Source of the DNA: CAZTBB01 sp964611755 | Lineage (GTDB): Bacteria > Pseudomonadota > Alphaproteobacteria > Micavibrionales > Micavibrionaceae | Assembly: GCA_964611755.1 (NCBI GenBank) | Contig: CAZTBB010000029.1 | Location: 1 to 21,958 of the forward strand | Length of the DNA stretch: 21,958 nucleotides | Direction: 5' to 3' | Part shown: in pieces, positions 7,142-14,254 of the stretch | Layout: each line of letters opens with the position of its first letter | Position numbering within the stretch: position 1 is the stretch's first letter | Translations under genes and position numbers: made by a program | The notes under the pieces: generated by a model | Told to the model about the DNA's origin: nothing | The model's input: only the letters and a program-made list of their open reading frames with translations | The model's database searches: none

Positions 7142-7449
7142 AATTTTTTTACGCTTTTTTTTGCGCTTGTTTTTTTGTTTTTTACTCAAGTTCTTGTGAA
7201 CCTACCACTCGACTTTAGAGGTATTTCGTAAAGAAAGTATTAGTTATCCATAGCATTTGAACATTTTTTTCAAATATTTCCATAATGTTGTATTTATGTC
7301 ACATTTTTGGCTGTTTTCCGCGGTTTTTGCCTCTGAAAATAGATGGCATTTTAGATAAATTTTGCGCAAATTTGAGACGTATTTTAGACGAGCTTTAACG
7401 ATTTATTGAGACGTAGTCTTTATGATGCTTTTTCTTCACTTTTTTGGGG

Positions 7450-7477
7450 CTTGACGAGGCGGGCATTGCGCCCCCAT
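7450..7477 (+). promoter_or_regulatory. Sigma-32 (RpoH)-type heat-shock promoter of hslV
   Basis: CTTGACG (7450-7456), a 15-base spacer and CCCCAT (7472-7477) fit the RpoH pattern of a CTTGAAA-like -35 and a CCCCAT -10. Its position directly before a heat-shock protease gene supports the call. The predicted start of transcription (about 7483-7487) falls at or next to the start codon. Confidence 0.65.
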
Positions 7478-7487
7478 AGTCATGGGC

Positions 7488-8054
7488 ATGAGTTACGATC
7501 ATTATTCAGATTACGCAAAGGCCGAGAAATGGCGCGGAACAACCATTCTATCCGTGCGCAAGGGCAAGGATGTTATTATCGCCGGTGATGGCCAGGTATC
7601 GATGGGCCATACTGTTCTCAAACATAATGCGCGTAAGGTGCGCCGCCTTGGCCGTGATGAAAATATTATCGCGGGATTTGCCGGTGCGACGGCCGATGCT
7701 TTTACCCTGTTCGAGCGTTTGGAGGCCAAATTAGAGGCGCATCCGGGGCAATTGACGCGCGCCTGCGTGGAATTGGCCAAAGATTGGCGGACTGACAAGT
7801 ATTTGCGCCGTCTGGAGGCATTGATGGCGGTATGTGATAAGGACACCTCCCTGATTTTGACAGGCACAGGCGATGTGGTGGAGCCGCAGGACGGCGTTAT
7901 CGGCATTGGCTCTGGCGGGAATTATGCTCTGGCGGCGGCGCGCGCCCTCTATGATCAGGATTTAAGCGCGGAAGAGATTGCCAGGAAATCGATGCAGATT
8001 GCCGCCGATATTTGTGTCTATACCAATGATAATGTGATTATCGAGACGCTTTAA
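7488..8054 (+). CDS. hslV: ATP-dependent protease proteolytic subunit HslV (ClpQ)
   Basis: HslV forms the double-hexameric peptidase core that works with the HslU ATPase in the cytoplasm. The N-terminal propeptide of about 17 residues ends at WRG, exposing catalytic Thr18 (GTTILSVRKG) after processing. IAGDGQVSMGHTVLKHNARKVRR and the GIGSGGNYALAAARAL helix are characteristic of the family, and the length is normal. Two ATGs compete, 7482 and 7488. I prefer 7488 because the RpoH-like -10 ends at 7477, so a transcript may begin only just before it; neither has a ribosome site. The usual partner hslU does not follow: after six bases comes a convergent L,D-transpeptidase gene. Confidence 0.95.
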   Translation: MSYDHYSDYAKAEKWRGTTILSVRKGKDVIIAGDGQVSMGHTVLKHNARKVRRLGRDENIIAGFAGATADAFTLFERLEAKLEAHPGQLTRACVELAKDWRTDKYLRRLEALMAVCDKDTSLILTGTGDVVEPQDGVIGIGSGGNYALAAARALYDQDLSAEEIARKSMQIAADICVYTNDNVIIETL

Positions 8055-8060
8055 ACGCGT

Positions 8061-9272
8061 CTACTGGTTTAGAATACGCCCTTCATCGCGCCCTTCAATC
8101 AACCCGATCACGGCATCCACGCGCGGATCTTCCTGAGACGAAGCTGCCTCGGCTTTATTGTCCGTTGCTTCGTTATCATCCTTTGATTTGGGATCATAGA
8201 TCGAGGCGCGTGTTTTGAGATCATCAATGCGGTGCTTTTTACGGATTTCCTTAATTTTTTCAGGCTTAACGACCACTTTTTGGGCCGGTTTTTCTTTCTT
8301 TGATTCCTCTGGCTCCGGGTTTAGTGCCGCTTTTTGGATTAATGGGCGGCTTGCAATTTTAATCGGATAGCCTTTGCGCTCCTTTACGGCGCGGCGAATT
8401 TCATCCCAATCAAGGCGCTCCTCATGGGCTCCGGCCATTTTGATGATGCTGGTGAGTTCTTTTTCACTCAGTTGAGGCGTTTCCAAAAATCCGTCTTGTT
8501 CCATCGCCATGCTTTGTTCAACACTTGGGTGGGCTTCGAGATAGAGGTTGTTTTCAATCCAGGCCAGTTTGATGGGCTGATCCACCACGGTGACTTTCGT
8601 GCCGATGGGGATTTTGGCAAAAAGCTCTCGGATATCTTCGGGGTAGAGACGGATACAGCCCGAGCTGACGCGGCGGCCAATGCCAAAGGGGCGGTTCGTT
8701 CCATGGATGGCGTAGAGCGGCCAGCCAAGATAGAGCGCATGCGTGCCCATCGGGTTTTCCGGCCCCGGCCCTACGACAGCGGGGAGTTCGGGATCTTCGC
8801 GGCGCATACGTTCGGTCGGGCGCCAAGTCGGGCCTTCCGTTTTACGGACAATTGTTGTTGTGCCGACAGGGGTTTCAAGACCTTCGCGGCCAATGCCGAG
8901 CGGGTAGCTTTCCGGGGCATCCGACCCGTTGATAAAGGCATAAAGGCGCATTTCAGGCAAGTTAATGACAATTCCCTCCCGCGGGGCATCGGGCAATAGA
9001 TGGCGCGTTGGAAGAACCAAATCACGTCCGGATCCCGGTATCCATGGATCAATACCCGGGTTGGCGGCGCGCATTTCAACATAGCCCAGCCCATAATCGC
9101 GCGCGAGATGCACAAAGGTATCCTCGTATTTGGCATCATATTTGATGGTCTCGCCAATGTAGGGCTTGTCGTAAGCCGCTTTAGCAGGAGTTCCTGCCGA
9201 GAAAATGAGTGCCAATAAAGCAATCAGGTGACATACTGTTTTCATATATTTAGAATGCATGGCGGTGAACAT
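8061..9272 (-). CDS. L,D-transpeptidase (YkuD/ErfK family) with LysM-like N-terminus
   Basis: Periplasmic enzyme predicted to cross-link peptidoglycan or attach proteins to it. Start chosen at 9272 (403 aa) because AGGAT lies five bases upstream and seven bases separate it from the icd stop; a later ATG at 9245 would give a shorter signal peptide. Order of parts: signal peptide with core VCHLIALLALIFSA; a LysM-like segment (about 40-90) with DTFVHLARDYGLG and NPGIDPW; then the YkuD domain (about 98-235), with REGIVINLPEMRLYAF, GTH-LYLGWPLYAIHGTN and the catalytic SSGCIRLYPEDI (His190 and Cys206 in this numbering). A Lys/Glu/Pro-rich C-terminal extension of about 130 residues has no domain I can name. 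Its 3' end faces hslV. Confidence 0.9.
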   Translation of the reverse strand: MFTAMHSKYMKTVCHLIALLALIFSAGTPAKAAYDKPYIGETIKYDAKYEDTFVHLARDYGLGYVEMRAANPGIDPWIPGSGRDLVLPTRHLLPDAPREGIVINLPEMRLYAFINGSDAPESYPLGIGREGLETPVGTTTIVRKTEGPTWRPTERMRREDPELPAVVGPGPENPMGTHALYLGWPLYAIHGTNRPFGIGRRVSSGCIRLYPEDIRELFAKIPIGTKVTVVDQPIKLAWIENNLYLEAHPSVEQSMAMEQDGFLETPQLSEKELTSIIKMAGAHEERLDWDEIRRAVKERKGYPIKIASRPLIQKAALNPEPEESKKEKPAQKVVVKPEKIKEIRKKHRIDDLKTRASIYDPKSKDDNEATDNKAEAASSQEDPRVDAVIGLIEGRDEGRILNQ

Positions 9273-9279
9273 ATTGATC

Positions 9280-10491
9280 CTATGCCATTTTGGCATTTAA
9301 ATTCTCTGTGACTTTATCCATGAACTGATCGGTTGTTAGCCATTCTTGGTCATCACCAATCAGAAGCGCCAAATCTTTAGTCATGTCACCGGATACAACG
9401 GTTTCGATACAGACTTGTTCAAGAGTTTTAGCAAAGTTCAAAAGATCATCATTATGATCGAATTTTGCACGATATTGCAGACCTTGTGTCCATGCAAAAA
9501 TCGAGGCAGTCGGGTTCGTGGAGGTGGCTTTACCTTCTTGATGCTGACGGTAATGACGGGTGACGGTTCCGTGCGCGGCTTCGGCCTCAACTGTATTGCC
9601 GTCTGGTGTGAGCAAGACAGATGTCATGAGGCCAAGGGATCCAAAGCCTTGAGCGACAATGTCGGATTGGACGTCTCCATCATAATTTTTGCAGGCCCAG
9701 ACAAATTTACCCTTGGATTTAATGGCCTGTGCGACCATGTCATCTATCAGGCGGTGTTCATACCATAGTTTCTTAGAGTCAAATGCGCCCTTAAATTCAG
9801 CATCAAAGACTCGCTGGAAAATTTCAATAAAGCGGCCATCATATTGTTTCATGATGGTATTCTTTGTTGTCATGTAGACGGGGTATTCGCGCTTGAGGCC
9901 ATAATTGAAACAGGCTCTGGCAAATCCTTCGATCGATTCATCCAGATTATACATTCCCATCGCTACGCCTGAGGATGGAAAGTCATAAATTTCCCATTCT
10001 TGGCTTTCACCATTTTCCGGCTCATAGACCATTTTTAATTTGCCGGGGCCGGGCACCTTTATGTCGGTGGCTTTGTACTGGTCGCCAAAGGCATGGCGGC
10101 CAATGATAATGGGATTTTCCCAACCCGGAACATAGCGCGGCACATTCTTGGTAATGATGGGTTCTCTGAAGACTGTTCCACCGAGAATATTCCTGATTGT
10201 ACCATTGGGAGAGCGCCACATTTTTTTGAGGCCGAATTCTTCCACGCGGGCCTCGTCCGGTGTGATCGTGGCACATTTAACGCCGACGCCGTATTTTTTG
10301 ATCGCCTGTGCGGCATCAATCGTAATTTGATCATCGGTGGCGTCACGGCTTTGAATAGAGAGATCGTAATATTTTAGATCTATATCAAGATAAGGAAGGA
10401 TAAGTTGCTTTTTAATTTTATCCCAGATGATGCGTGTCATTTCATCGCCATCAATTTCCACCACAGGATTATCAACTTTAATCTTTGCCAT
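9280..10491 (-). CDS. icd: Isocitrate dehydrogenase, NADP-dependent (eukaryote-like homodimeric type)
   Basis: TCA-cycle enzyme converting isocitrate to 2-oxoglutarate with NADP reduction in the cytoplasm. The 403-residue protein aligns without gaps in the key region to the mammalian IDH1-like subfamily: substrate-binding SPNGTIRN (S94, N96, R100), GTVFREPI (R109), R132, and Y139 in GDQYK. The NADP-binding stretch AAHGTVTRHYRQH is also present. It starts with MAKIKVDNPVVEIDGDEMTRIIW, typical of this type, with GAGAA before the ATG. No terminator is seen between it and the downstream transpeptidase gene, which begins seven bases later, so the two may share a transcript. A 13-bp palindrome lies at 10553-10565 in its upstream region. 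Confidence 0.96.
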   Translation of the reverse strand: MAKIKVDNPVVEIDGDEMTRIIWDKIKKQLILPYLDIDLKYYDLSIQSRDATDDQITIDAAQAIKKYGVGVKCATITPDEARVEEFGLKKMWRSPNGTIRNILGGTVFREPIITKNVPRYVPGWENPIIIGRHAFGDQYKATDIKVPGPGKLKMVYEPENGESQEWEIYDFPSSGVAMGMYNLDESIEGFARACFNYGLKREYPVYMTTKNTIMKQYDGRFIEIFQRVFDAEFKGAFDSKKLWYEHRLIDDMVAQAIKSKGKFVWACKNYDGDVQSDIVAQGFGSLGLMTSVLLTPDGNTVEAEAAHGTVTRHYRQHQEGKATSTNPTASIFAWTQGLQYRAKFDHNDDLLNFAKTLEQVCIETVVSGDMTKDLALLIGDDQEWLTTDQFMDKVTENLNAKMA

Positions 10492-10552
10492 GTTTTTATT
10501 CTCGTATTTTAAAATTGTCGTGCTTTCACAGGGCTTCTAAGCCGGGTGATAT

Positions 10553-10565
10553 CCTATCAGATAGG
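10553..10565. promoter_or_regulatory. Perfect palindrome upstream of icd
   Basis: CCTATC-A-GATAGG, 6-bp arms with one central base, lies about 62 bases before the icd ATG. A second short inverted repeat, GGCTT-CT-AAGCC, follows at 10532-10543. Loops are too small for RNA hairpins of these exact arms, so protein binding is the more likely reading. No regulator is identified. Confidence 0.3.
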
Positions 10566-10602
10566 TTTAAAAAGGAAAGTATCAAACGATCATGCGATTA
10601 TT

Positions 10603-11052
10603 TTAGTTATGCTCGTTCGTTATCAGCATAAGAGGCTTTGGGGCGGGCAATGCTTTTTGTTGCCGCAGAGATTGAAGCGTTTGCGGTGATTTTTGTTCAA
10701 GATGCATTTCCAAAATATGCTCGATAGAACCAAAATTGATGGTGTTAAACCGCCCAAGGCCGCGATCCCATTGCAATGTGTATTCATGCGGCTTGGTTTT
10801 TGTGTCCTTAATCAGACAAAAAAGAATGTTTTGATTGGACGGAGCATTGCTGTGATGAACCGTTAAAACAGATACAGAATCGCCGCGCGCATATTTTTTA
10901 TTTATGAAGCGCCATTTGGTTTCATAACGCCGCATGAGTGAATTAAGCGCGGCTATTTCTTCTTGGGTAAAGTTGGATACATTGGCATGAACATCAAATG
11001 TTTCCACCAATGGATTTGGATTGTCAGGGAATAGATTGATAACATCTCCCAT
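10603..11052 (-). CDS. Small conserved-looking protein of unknown function
   Basis: I choose the ATG at 11052 (149 aa, beginning MGDVINLFPDNPNPL) over a possible upstream TTG at 11115, because the latter has no ribosome site and the MGDVINLFP opening looks like a natural N-terminus. The protein is soluble and mixed alpha/beta, with no signal peptide or membrane span. It has an early helix with EEIAALNSLMRRYETKW, a beta-rich middle (DSVSVLTVHH, NILFCLIKD, EYTLQWD) and a GSIEHILEMHL helix. I do not recognise a family. It lies between icd and another small unknown minus-strand gene 85 bases upstream, which may be in the same transcript. Confidence 0.7.
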   Translation of the reverse strand: MGDVINLFPDNPNPLVETFDVHANVSNFTQEEIAALNSLMRRYETKWRFINKKYARGDSVSVLTVHHSNAPSNQNILFCLIKDTKTKPHEYTLQWDRGLGRFNTINFGSIEHILEMHLEQKSPQTLQSLRQQKALPAPKPLMLITNEHN

Positions 11053-11137
11053 AGCAGCGTTTACCCGAGAACCTTTCAATAATCTTATGCGATTGAATGG
11101 AGTCCAGAAAAGCAAATGGAGAAATAAAAATCAAGAT

Positions 11138-11473
11138 TTATTGGGTAAGGCTTTCTATTTCTTGTTGAAGTCTTTCGAAAACCTTTTCAAAAATTCCACT
11201 TCGTGTGATGCGGCCTTTGCCTTCTTTGTACAGTTCGAACATGATTGTACGCGGCCCGACCTTCATGGCAACAAATTGCAGATAGGGCGGATGCCCCGGC
11301 GCTTGGAAATAGGTGAATGTGAAGCGCCCCTCATCGAAATCGCAATCGACAGCGCGGTCACTGAGCTTTTTATGGGAGCTGGCAATCAGATACAGGCTGT
11401 CGAGTTGTCTGAATTGGTTATTGGTGATGCCTGAGGGAAGAGAGGGTGCTGTAAAATTGATAATTTGTGACAT
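11138..11473 (-). CDS. Small protein of unknown function (111 aa)
   Basis: A 111-residue soluble protein: N-terminal MSQIINFTAPSLPSG, a central beta-rich stretch (GRFTFTYFQAPGHPPYLQFVAMKVGPRTIMFELY) and a C-terminal amphipathic helix (FEKVFERLQQEIESL). No signal peptide and no known domain recognised. No ribosome site is visible, but a perfect TATAAT on the minus strand (11486-11481) ends seven bases before the ATG, with TTAAAA at 17-base spacing, so the mRNA may be leaderless. It is divergent from the PRX_like1 gene, 53 bases away, and reads in the same direction as the next small unknown gene. Confidence 0.7.
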   Translation of the reverse strand: MSQIINFTAPSLPSGITNNQFRQLDSLYLIASSHKKLSDRAVDCDFDEGRFTFTYFQAPGHPPYLQFVAMKVGPRTIMFELYKEGKGRITRSGIFEKVFERLQQEIESLTQ

Positions 11474-11476
11474 GGT

Positions 11477-11493
11477 TATAATTATACCATAAT
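11477..11493. promoter_or_regulatory. Shared AT palindrome in a divergent promoter region
   Basis: TATAATTATA (11477-11486) supplies an overlapping -10-like TATAAT on both strands between two divergent genes. The minus-strand copy has a TTAAAA -35 at 17 bases. The plus-strand copy has only TTGATA at a short 14-base spacing, so the plus promoter is less certain. Confidence 0.4.
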
Positions 11494-11526
11494 ATGGGCG
11501 TAATTTTAAAAAGATGAGGCAAAAAT

Positions 11527-12081
11527 ATGGTTCTTTTACACACCCCCGAAAAACGTGATGATTTTAGCGCGCCTGATTTCAGTTTGAAAAATATAGATGG
11601 AAAAACAATGTCTTATGCGGATATTTGTGGTGAAAAAGGCACTGTTATTGCTTTTATTTGTAATCACTGCCCCTATGTGAAGGCTATTATTGAGCGCATG
11701 GTTGAGGATTTTAAACGCCTGCAGGATTACGGCATTGGTTGTGCCGCCATTATGCCCAATGACACGGAAAATTATCCGGATGATTCGTTTGAAAATATGC
11801 AAAAATTCAGTGCCCAGCACGGTTTTAGCTTTCCTTACTTAATTGATGAAACCCAGCAAGTCGCCAAGGCCTATGATGCGATCTGTACGCCTGATCTGTT
11901 CGGGTTTGATGGCAATGGCTTGCTGCAATATCGTGGCCGTCTGGATAGTGCAGGGCCCAACCAAGCCGATGATAATACGCGCCGTGAGCTTGTCGATGCC
12001 ATGCTCAGAGTGGCTGATATAGGCGCGGGGCCACATCAACAATTTCCATCCATGGGGTGCTCGATTAAGTGGAAATCATAA
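11527..12081 (+). CDS. Thioredoxin-fold protein, PRX_like1 / redoxin family
   Basis: A 184-residue cytoplasmic protein of the AhpC/TSA-like redoxin superfamily. The opening FSAPDFSLKNIDGKTMSYADI is typical, followed by VIAFICNHCPYVKAI with a C45-N-H-C48 motif characteristic of the PRX_like1 group rather than true peroxiredoxins. Then come IMPNDTENYPDDSFENMQ, a cis-proline in CTPDLFGFD, and GPHQQFPSMGCSIKWK at the end. The family is seen as probable thiol oxidoreductases; the substrate is unknown. A GAGGC ribosome site precedes the ATG. It is divergent from a small unknown gene and 102 bases before the yfgM-like gene, which has its own candidate promoter. Confidence 0.9.
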   Translation: MVLLHTPEKRDDFSAPDFSLKNIDGKTMSYADICGEKGTVIAFICNHCPYVKAIIERMVEDFKRLQDYGIGCAAIMPNDTENYPDDSFENMQKFSAQHGFSFPYLIDETQQVAKAYDAICTPDLFGFDGNGLLQYRGRLDSAGPNQADDNTRRELVDAMLRVADIGAGPHQQFPSMGCSIKWKS

Positions 12082-12107
12082 AGTTTGGTTCTCGGGTTGG
12101 ATTCATC

Positions 12108-12135
12108 TTGCCCTTTTAGCGCGTATGTTTATGAT
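12108..12135 (+). promoter_or_regulatory. Candidate promoter of the yfgM-bamB-der operon
   Basis: TTGCCC (12108-12113), a 16-base spacer and TATGAT (12130-12135), followed by a leader of about 40 nt with AAAGGA before the start codon. Confidence 0.4.
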
Positions 12136-12183
12136 ACGGTTCAGAAAATAGAGTAAAATTTTTCAAAAAGGATTGTTAAAACG

Positions 12184-12855
12184 ATGGCTGATATTTTTGC
12201 CGAAGTTGATGAGGTAATGCGTCAGGAAAAAATGGCGAAATTCTGGCATGAATACAAAGCGGTGATTATCGGGTTCATTGCCGGCACTATTATTCTGACA
12301 GGCTTGATTTCAGGGTTCCGCAGCTGGAATTACGCCGTGAAGGTTGACCAGACCAATGTGGTTTTGGATTTGATCGAAAACCCTGATTTCCCCAAAGGAT
12401 TTTTGGCCGATAATTTAGACCTCAGGGATAATGCCGAGGCAGTTGCATTGTTATTGGCGGCCAATGCGCATCAAAGCGCCGGTGAAAAGGAACAGGCGCG
12501 TGCATTGTTTGATCAGCTTGCGGGCAATTCCAAAGCGCATAAAGATTTACGGATGCTGGGGCTTTTGATGGCTGTACGTCTTTTGAGTGAAGATGAAAAA
12601 CAAAGTGAGTCGGCATCTGTCTTGTTGGATAAGCTGGCGCCTTTGCTGCAAGATGAAGACAGCCCGTGGCACAGCTATGCCCGTATGGAGGCGGCCGTGA
12701 TTGAGCGTCATTTGGCTGAAAATTTTGAGGCCGCGCAAGCGCATTTAAACGTCATTCAGGATACACAAAACGTGCCTGAAACAATGCGCCAGAAAGCCAG
12801 AGCTCTCTCGGCTCTGTATCGCATAGAAGCGGATAAAGCCGGACATGATGAGTAA
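12184..12855 (+). CDS. yfgM: YfgM-like tetratricopeptide membrane protein (SecYEG ancillary subunit)
   Basis: A 223-residue protein with a short cytoplasmic N-terminus (DEVMRQEKMAKFWHEYK), one membrane anchor at about residues 27-46 (AVIIGFIAGTIILTGLISGF), and a periplasmic helical region of TPR-like repeats (alanine-rich helix pairs such as AEAVALLLAANAHQSAGEKEQARALFDQLAG). In E. coli YfgM binds the SecYEG translocon and works with PpiD and periplasmic chaperones. Identity rests on topology and on the conserved order yfgM-bamB-der, seen here with overlaps or close spacing. AAAGGA precedes the ATG. Sequence similarity to the E. coli protein is weak by eye, as is usual for this family in alphaproteobacteria. 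Confidence 0.85.
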   Translation: MADIFAEVDEVMRQEKMAKFWHEYKAVIIGFIAGTIILTGLISGFRSWNYAVKVDQTNVVLDLIENPDFPKGFLADNLDLRDNAEAVALLLAANAHQSAGEKEQARALFDQLAGNSKAHKDLRMLGLLMAVRLLSEDEKQSESASVLLDKLAPLLQDEDSPWHSYARMEAAVIERHLAENFEAAQAHLNVIQDTQNVPETMRQKARALSALYRIEADKAGHDE

Positions 12856-12886
12856 CTTCAAATTTAACAGTATTAGAGTACGTACA

Positions 12887-14254
12887 ATGAAACCTGTTAT
12901 GAGATCTGTTTTTGGGATCGCACTTTTATCGCTATTTTTCTTATCCGGCTGTTCCACAGTCGATCGCTGGTTTGGCCAAAGTGAGAGAGGACCGATGCCG
13001 GGCGAGAGAATATCTGTTCTCCAGCTTGAGCGGTCTTTGGAAAGGGATGAGGAATTGGTCGATGTGGCCGAGATGAATATCCCGGAAGCATGGAGCAATA
13101 AATTCTGGCCACAGCAAGGTGGATATCCGAACCATGCTTTGCAAAATCTGTCTCTTCCGGCCGATTTAAAATTGGCTTGGCGTGCCGATGTTGGTGGATC
13201 AGGATGGGGGCTTGGCTTTGGCGGAGGTGATACAAAGCGTTTTCCAATAACATCACAGCCGATTGTGATTGGAGATGTTGTATATGTCATGGATAAGCAG
13301 GCACGCGTGAATGCCTTTTCCGGTGCGGATGGCAAGCGCCTATGGCGTGTCGATGTGAAGAAGGTATCCGAAGACGAGCTTGTGATTGGCGGCGGCATTG
13401 CCTATTTCTCTGAGCGTTTATTTGTCACAAACGGCTTTAATGAGGTTTTGAGCCTTGATGCCAATACGGGCGAGATTTTATGGCGTAGGGAAATCGTATC
13501 CCCCAGCCGTGCTGCGCCCACGATTATGGATGACCGCGTTTTTATTTCAACAATGGATAATCGCCTGATTGCCCTGCAGGCCAGTAATGGTGAGATCTTA
13601 TGGGATTATGCAGGGTTGAGCGAGAGTGCAGGCTTGGTTGGGAGTGCCAGCCCGGCGGCAAACCGTGATATTGTTGTCCCTGTATTCTCCTCCGGTGAGG
13701 TCACAGCGCTTCGCATTGCCAATGGGTCGGTTGCGTGGTCGGATAATTTATCAACTTTAAGAAATTTTGGCGGGTTAAGCGGGATCTCCGATATTACCGG
13801 TATGCCGATCATTGATAAGGGTTTGGTAATTGTCATGAGCTTTAACGGCCGTATGGTTGCCATTGATGAGCGTAATGGCCAGCGTGCATGGCAACGTGAT
13901 ATTGGGGGCTCGGAAACACCATGGGTGGCCGGAAACCACATTTTTGTGCTGACCAATGAAAACGAGCTTGTTTCCTTACAGCGTGATAGCGGGGCTATTC
14001 GCTGGGTGATTCAATTGCCCAAATATTTAGATGAGGAAGACAAAGACGGCCCAATTAAATGGAGAGGCCCTGTTCTGGCCGGAGACCGTATTATTCTGGC
14101 CGGTTCATATGGCCGCGTGCTTGAGGTTGATCCCGTGAATGGCACGTATACAAAAAGCTGGGAAATTGATGGATCGGTTGCTGTCTCTCCTGTTATTGCC
14201 TCTGATACGCTCTATCTGTTGACTGAAAGAGGGCGTTTATACGCATATCGTTAA
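12887..14254 (+). CDS. bamB: Outer membrane assembly lipoprotein BamB
   Basis: BamB is the eight-bladed beta-propeller lipoprotein of the BAM complex, on the periplasmic face of the outer membrane. From the ATG at 12887 the protein begins with a compact lipoprotein signal and lipobox LSGC, so Cys22 is the lipidated residue. In-frame ATGs at 12845 and 12848 overlap the yfgM stop (ATGATGAGTAA) and would add 13-14 residues; they may be used through translational coupling. The rest shows repeated PQQ-like propeller strands: LSLDANTGEILWRR, ALQASNGEILWDY, AIDERNGQRAWQRD, LQRDSGAIRWV, and a final TLYLLTERGRLYAYR. The stop overlaps the der start (TAATG). Confidence 0.92.
   Translation: MKPVMRSVFGIALLSLFFLSGCSTVDRWFGQSERGPMPGERISVLQLERSLERDEELVDVAEMNIPEAWSNKFWPQQGGYPNHALQNLSLPADLKLAWRADVGGSGWGLGFGGGDTKRFPITSQPIVIGDVVYVMDKQARVNAFSGADGKRLWRVDVKKVSEDELVIGGGIAYFSERLFVTNGFNEVLSLDANTGEILWRREIVSPSRAAPTIMDDRVFISTMDNRLIALQASNGEILWDYAGLSESAGLVGSASPAANRDIVVPVFSSGEVTALRIANGSVAWSDNLSTLRNFGGLSGISDITGMPIIDKGLVIVMSFNGRMVAIDERNGQRAWQRDIGGSETPWVAGNHIFVLTNENELVSLQRDSGAIRWVIQLPKYLDEEDKDGPIKWRGPVLAGDRIILAGSYGRVLEVDPVNGTYTKSWEIDGSVAVSPVIASDTLYLLTERGRLYAYR

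Larger units (their letters stand above)
7080..7481. other. AT-rich intergenic region of about 400 bp
   Basis: No convincing ORF is seen. The left part holds the leader of the minus-strand acidic-protein gene, with a plus-strand hairpin and T-run (7119-7141), then a series of T-tracts to about 7183. The middle contains a 10-bp palindrome TTTGCGCAAA (7361-7370) and a direct repeat TTGAGACGTA at 7372-7381 and 7406-7415, with a looser copy TTTTAGACGA at 7383-7392. TTAA-N7-TTGA at 7395-7409 is one base from a CtrA-type box, a weak match. The right end carries the hslV promoter. A small RNA is possible but not supported by a clear structure. Confidence 0.5.

Noticed and set aside
7395..7409. TTAA-N7-TTGA as a CtrA binding site
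   Set aside because: One mismatch to the TTAA-N7-TTAA pattern in very AT-rich DNA; expected by chance.
7406..7588. Plus-strand open frame of 60 codons overlapping the hslV start
   Set aside because: Out of frame with hslV, crosses its promoter, and has no ribosome site.
8424..8999. Plus-strand open frame of 191 codons
   Set aside because: Lies fully antisense to the YkuD domain of the L,D-transpeptidase, whose catalytic motif is unmistakable.
12745..13398. Minus-strand open frame of 217 codons
   Set aside because: Antisense to the yfgM end and bamB start; Ser/Pro-rich translation without a recognisable fold.
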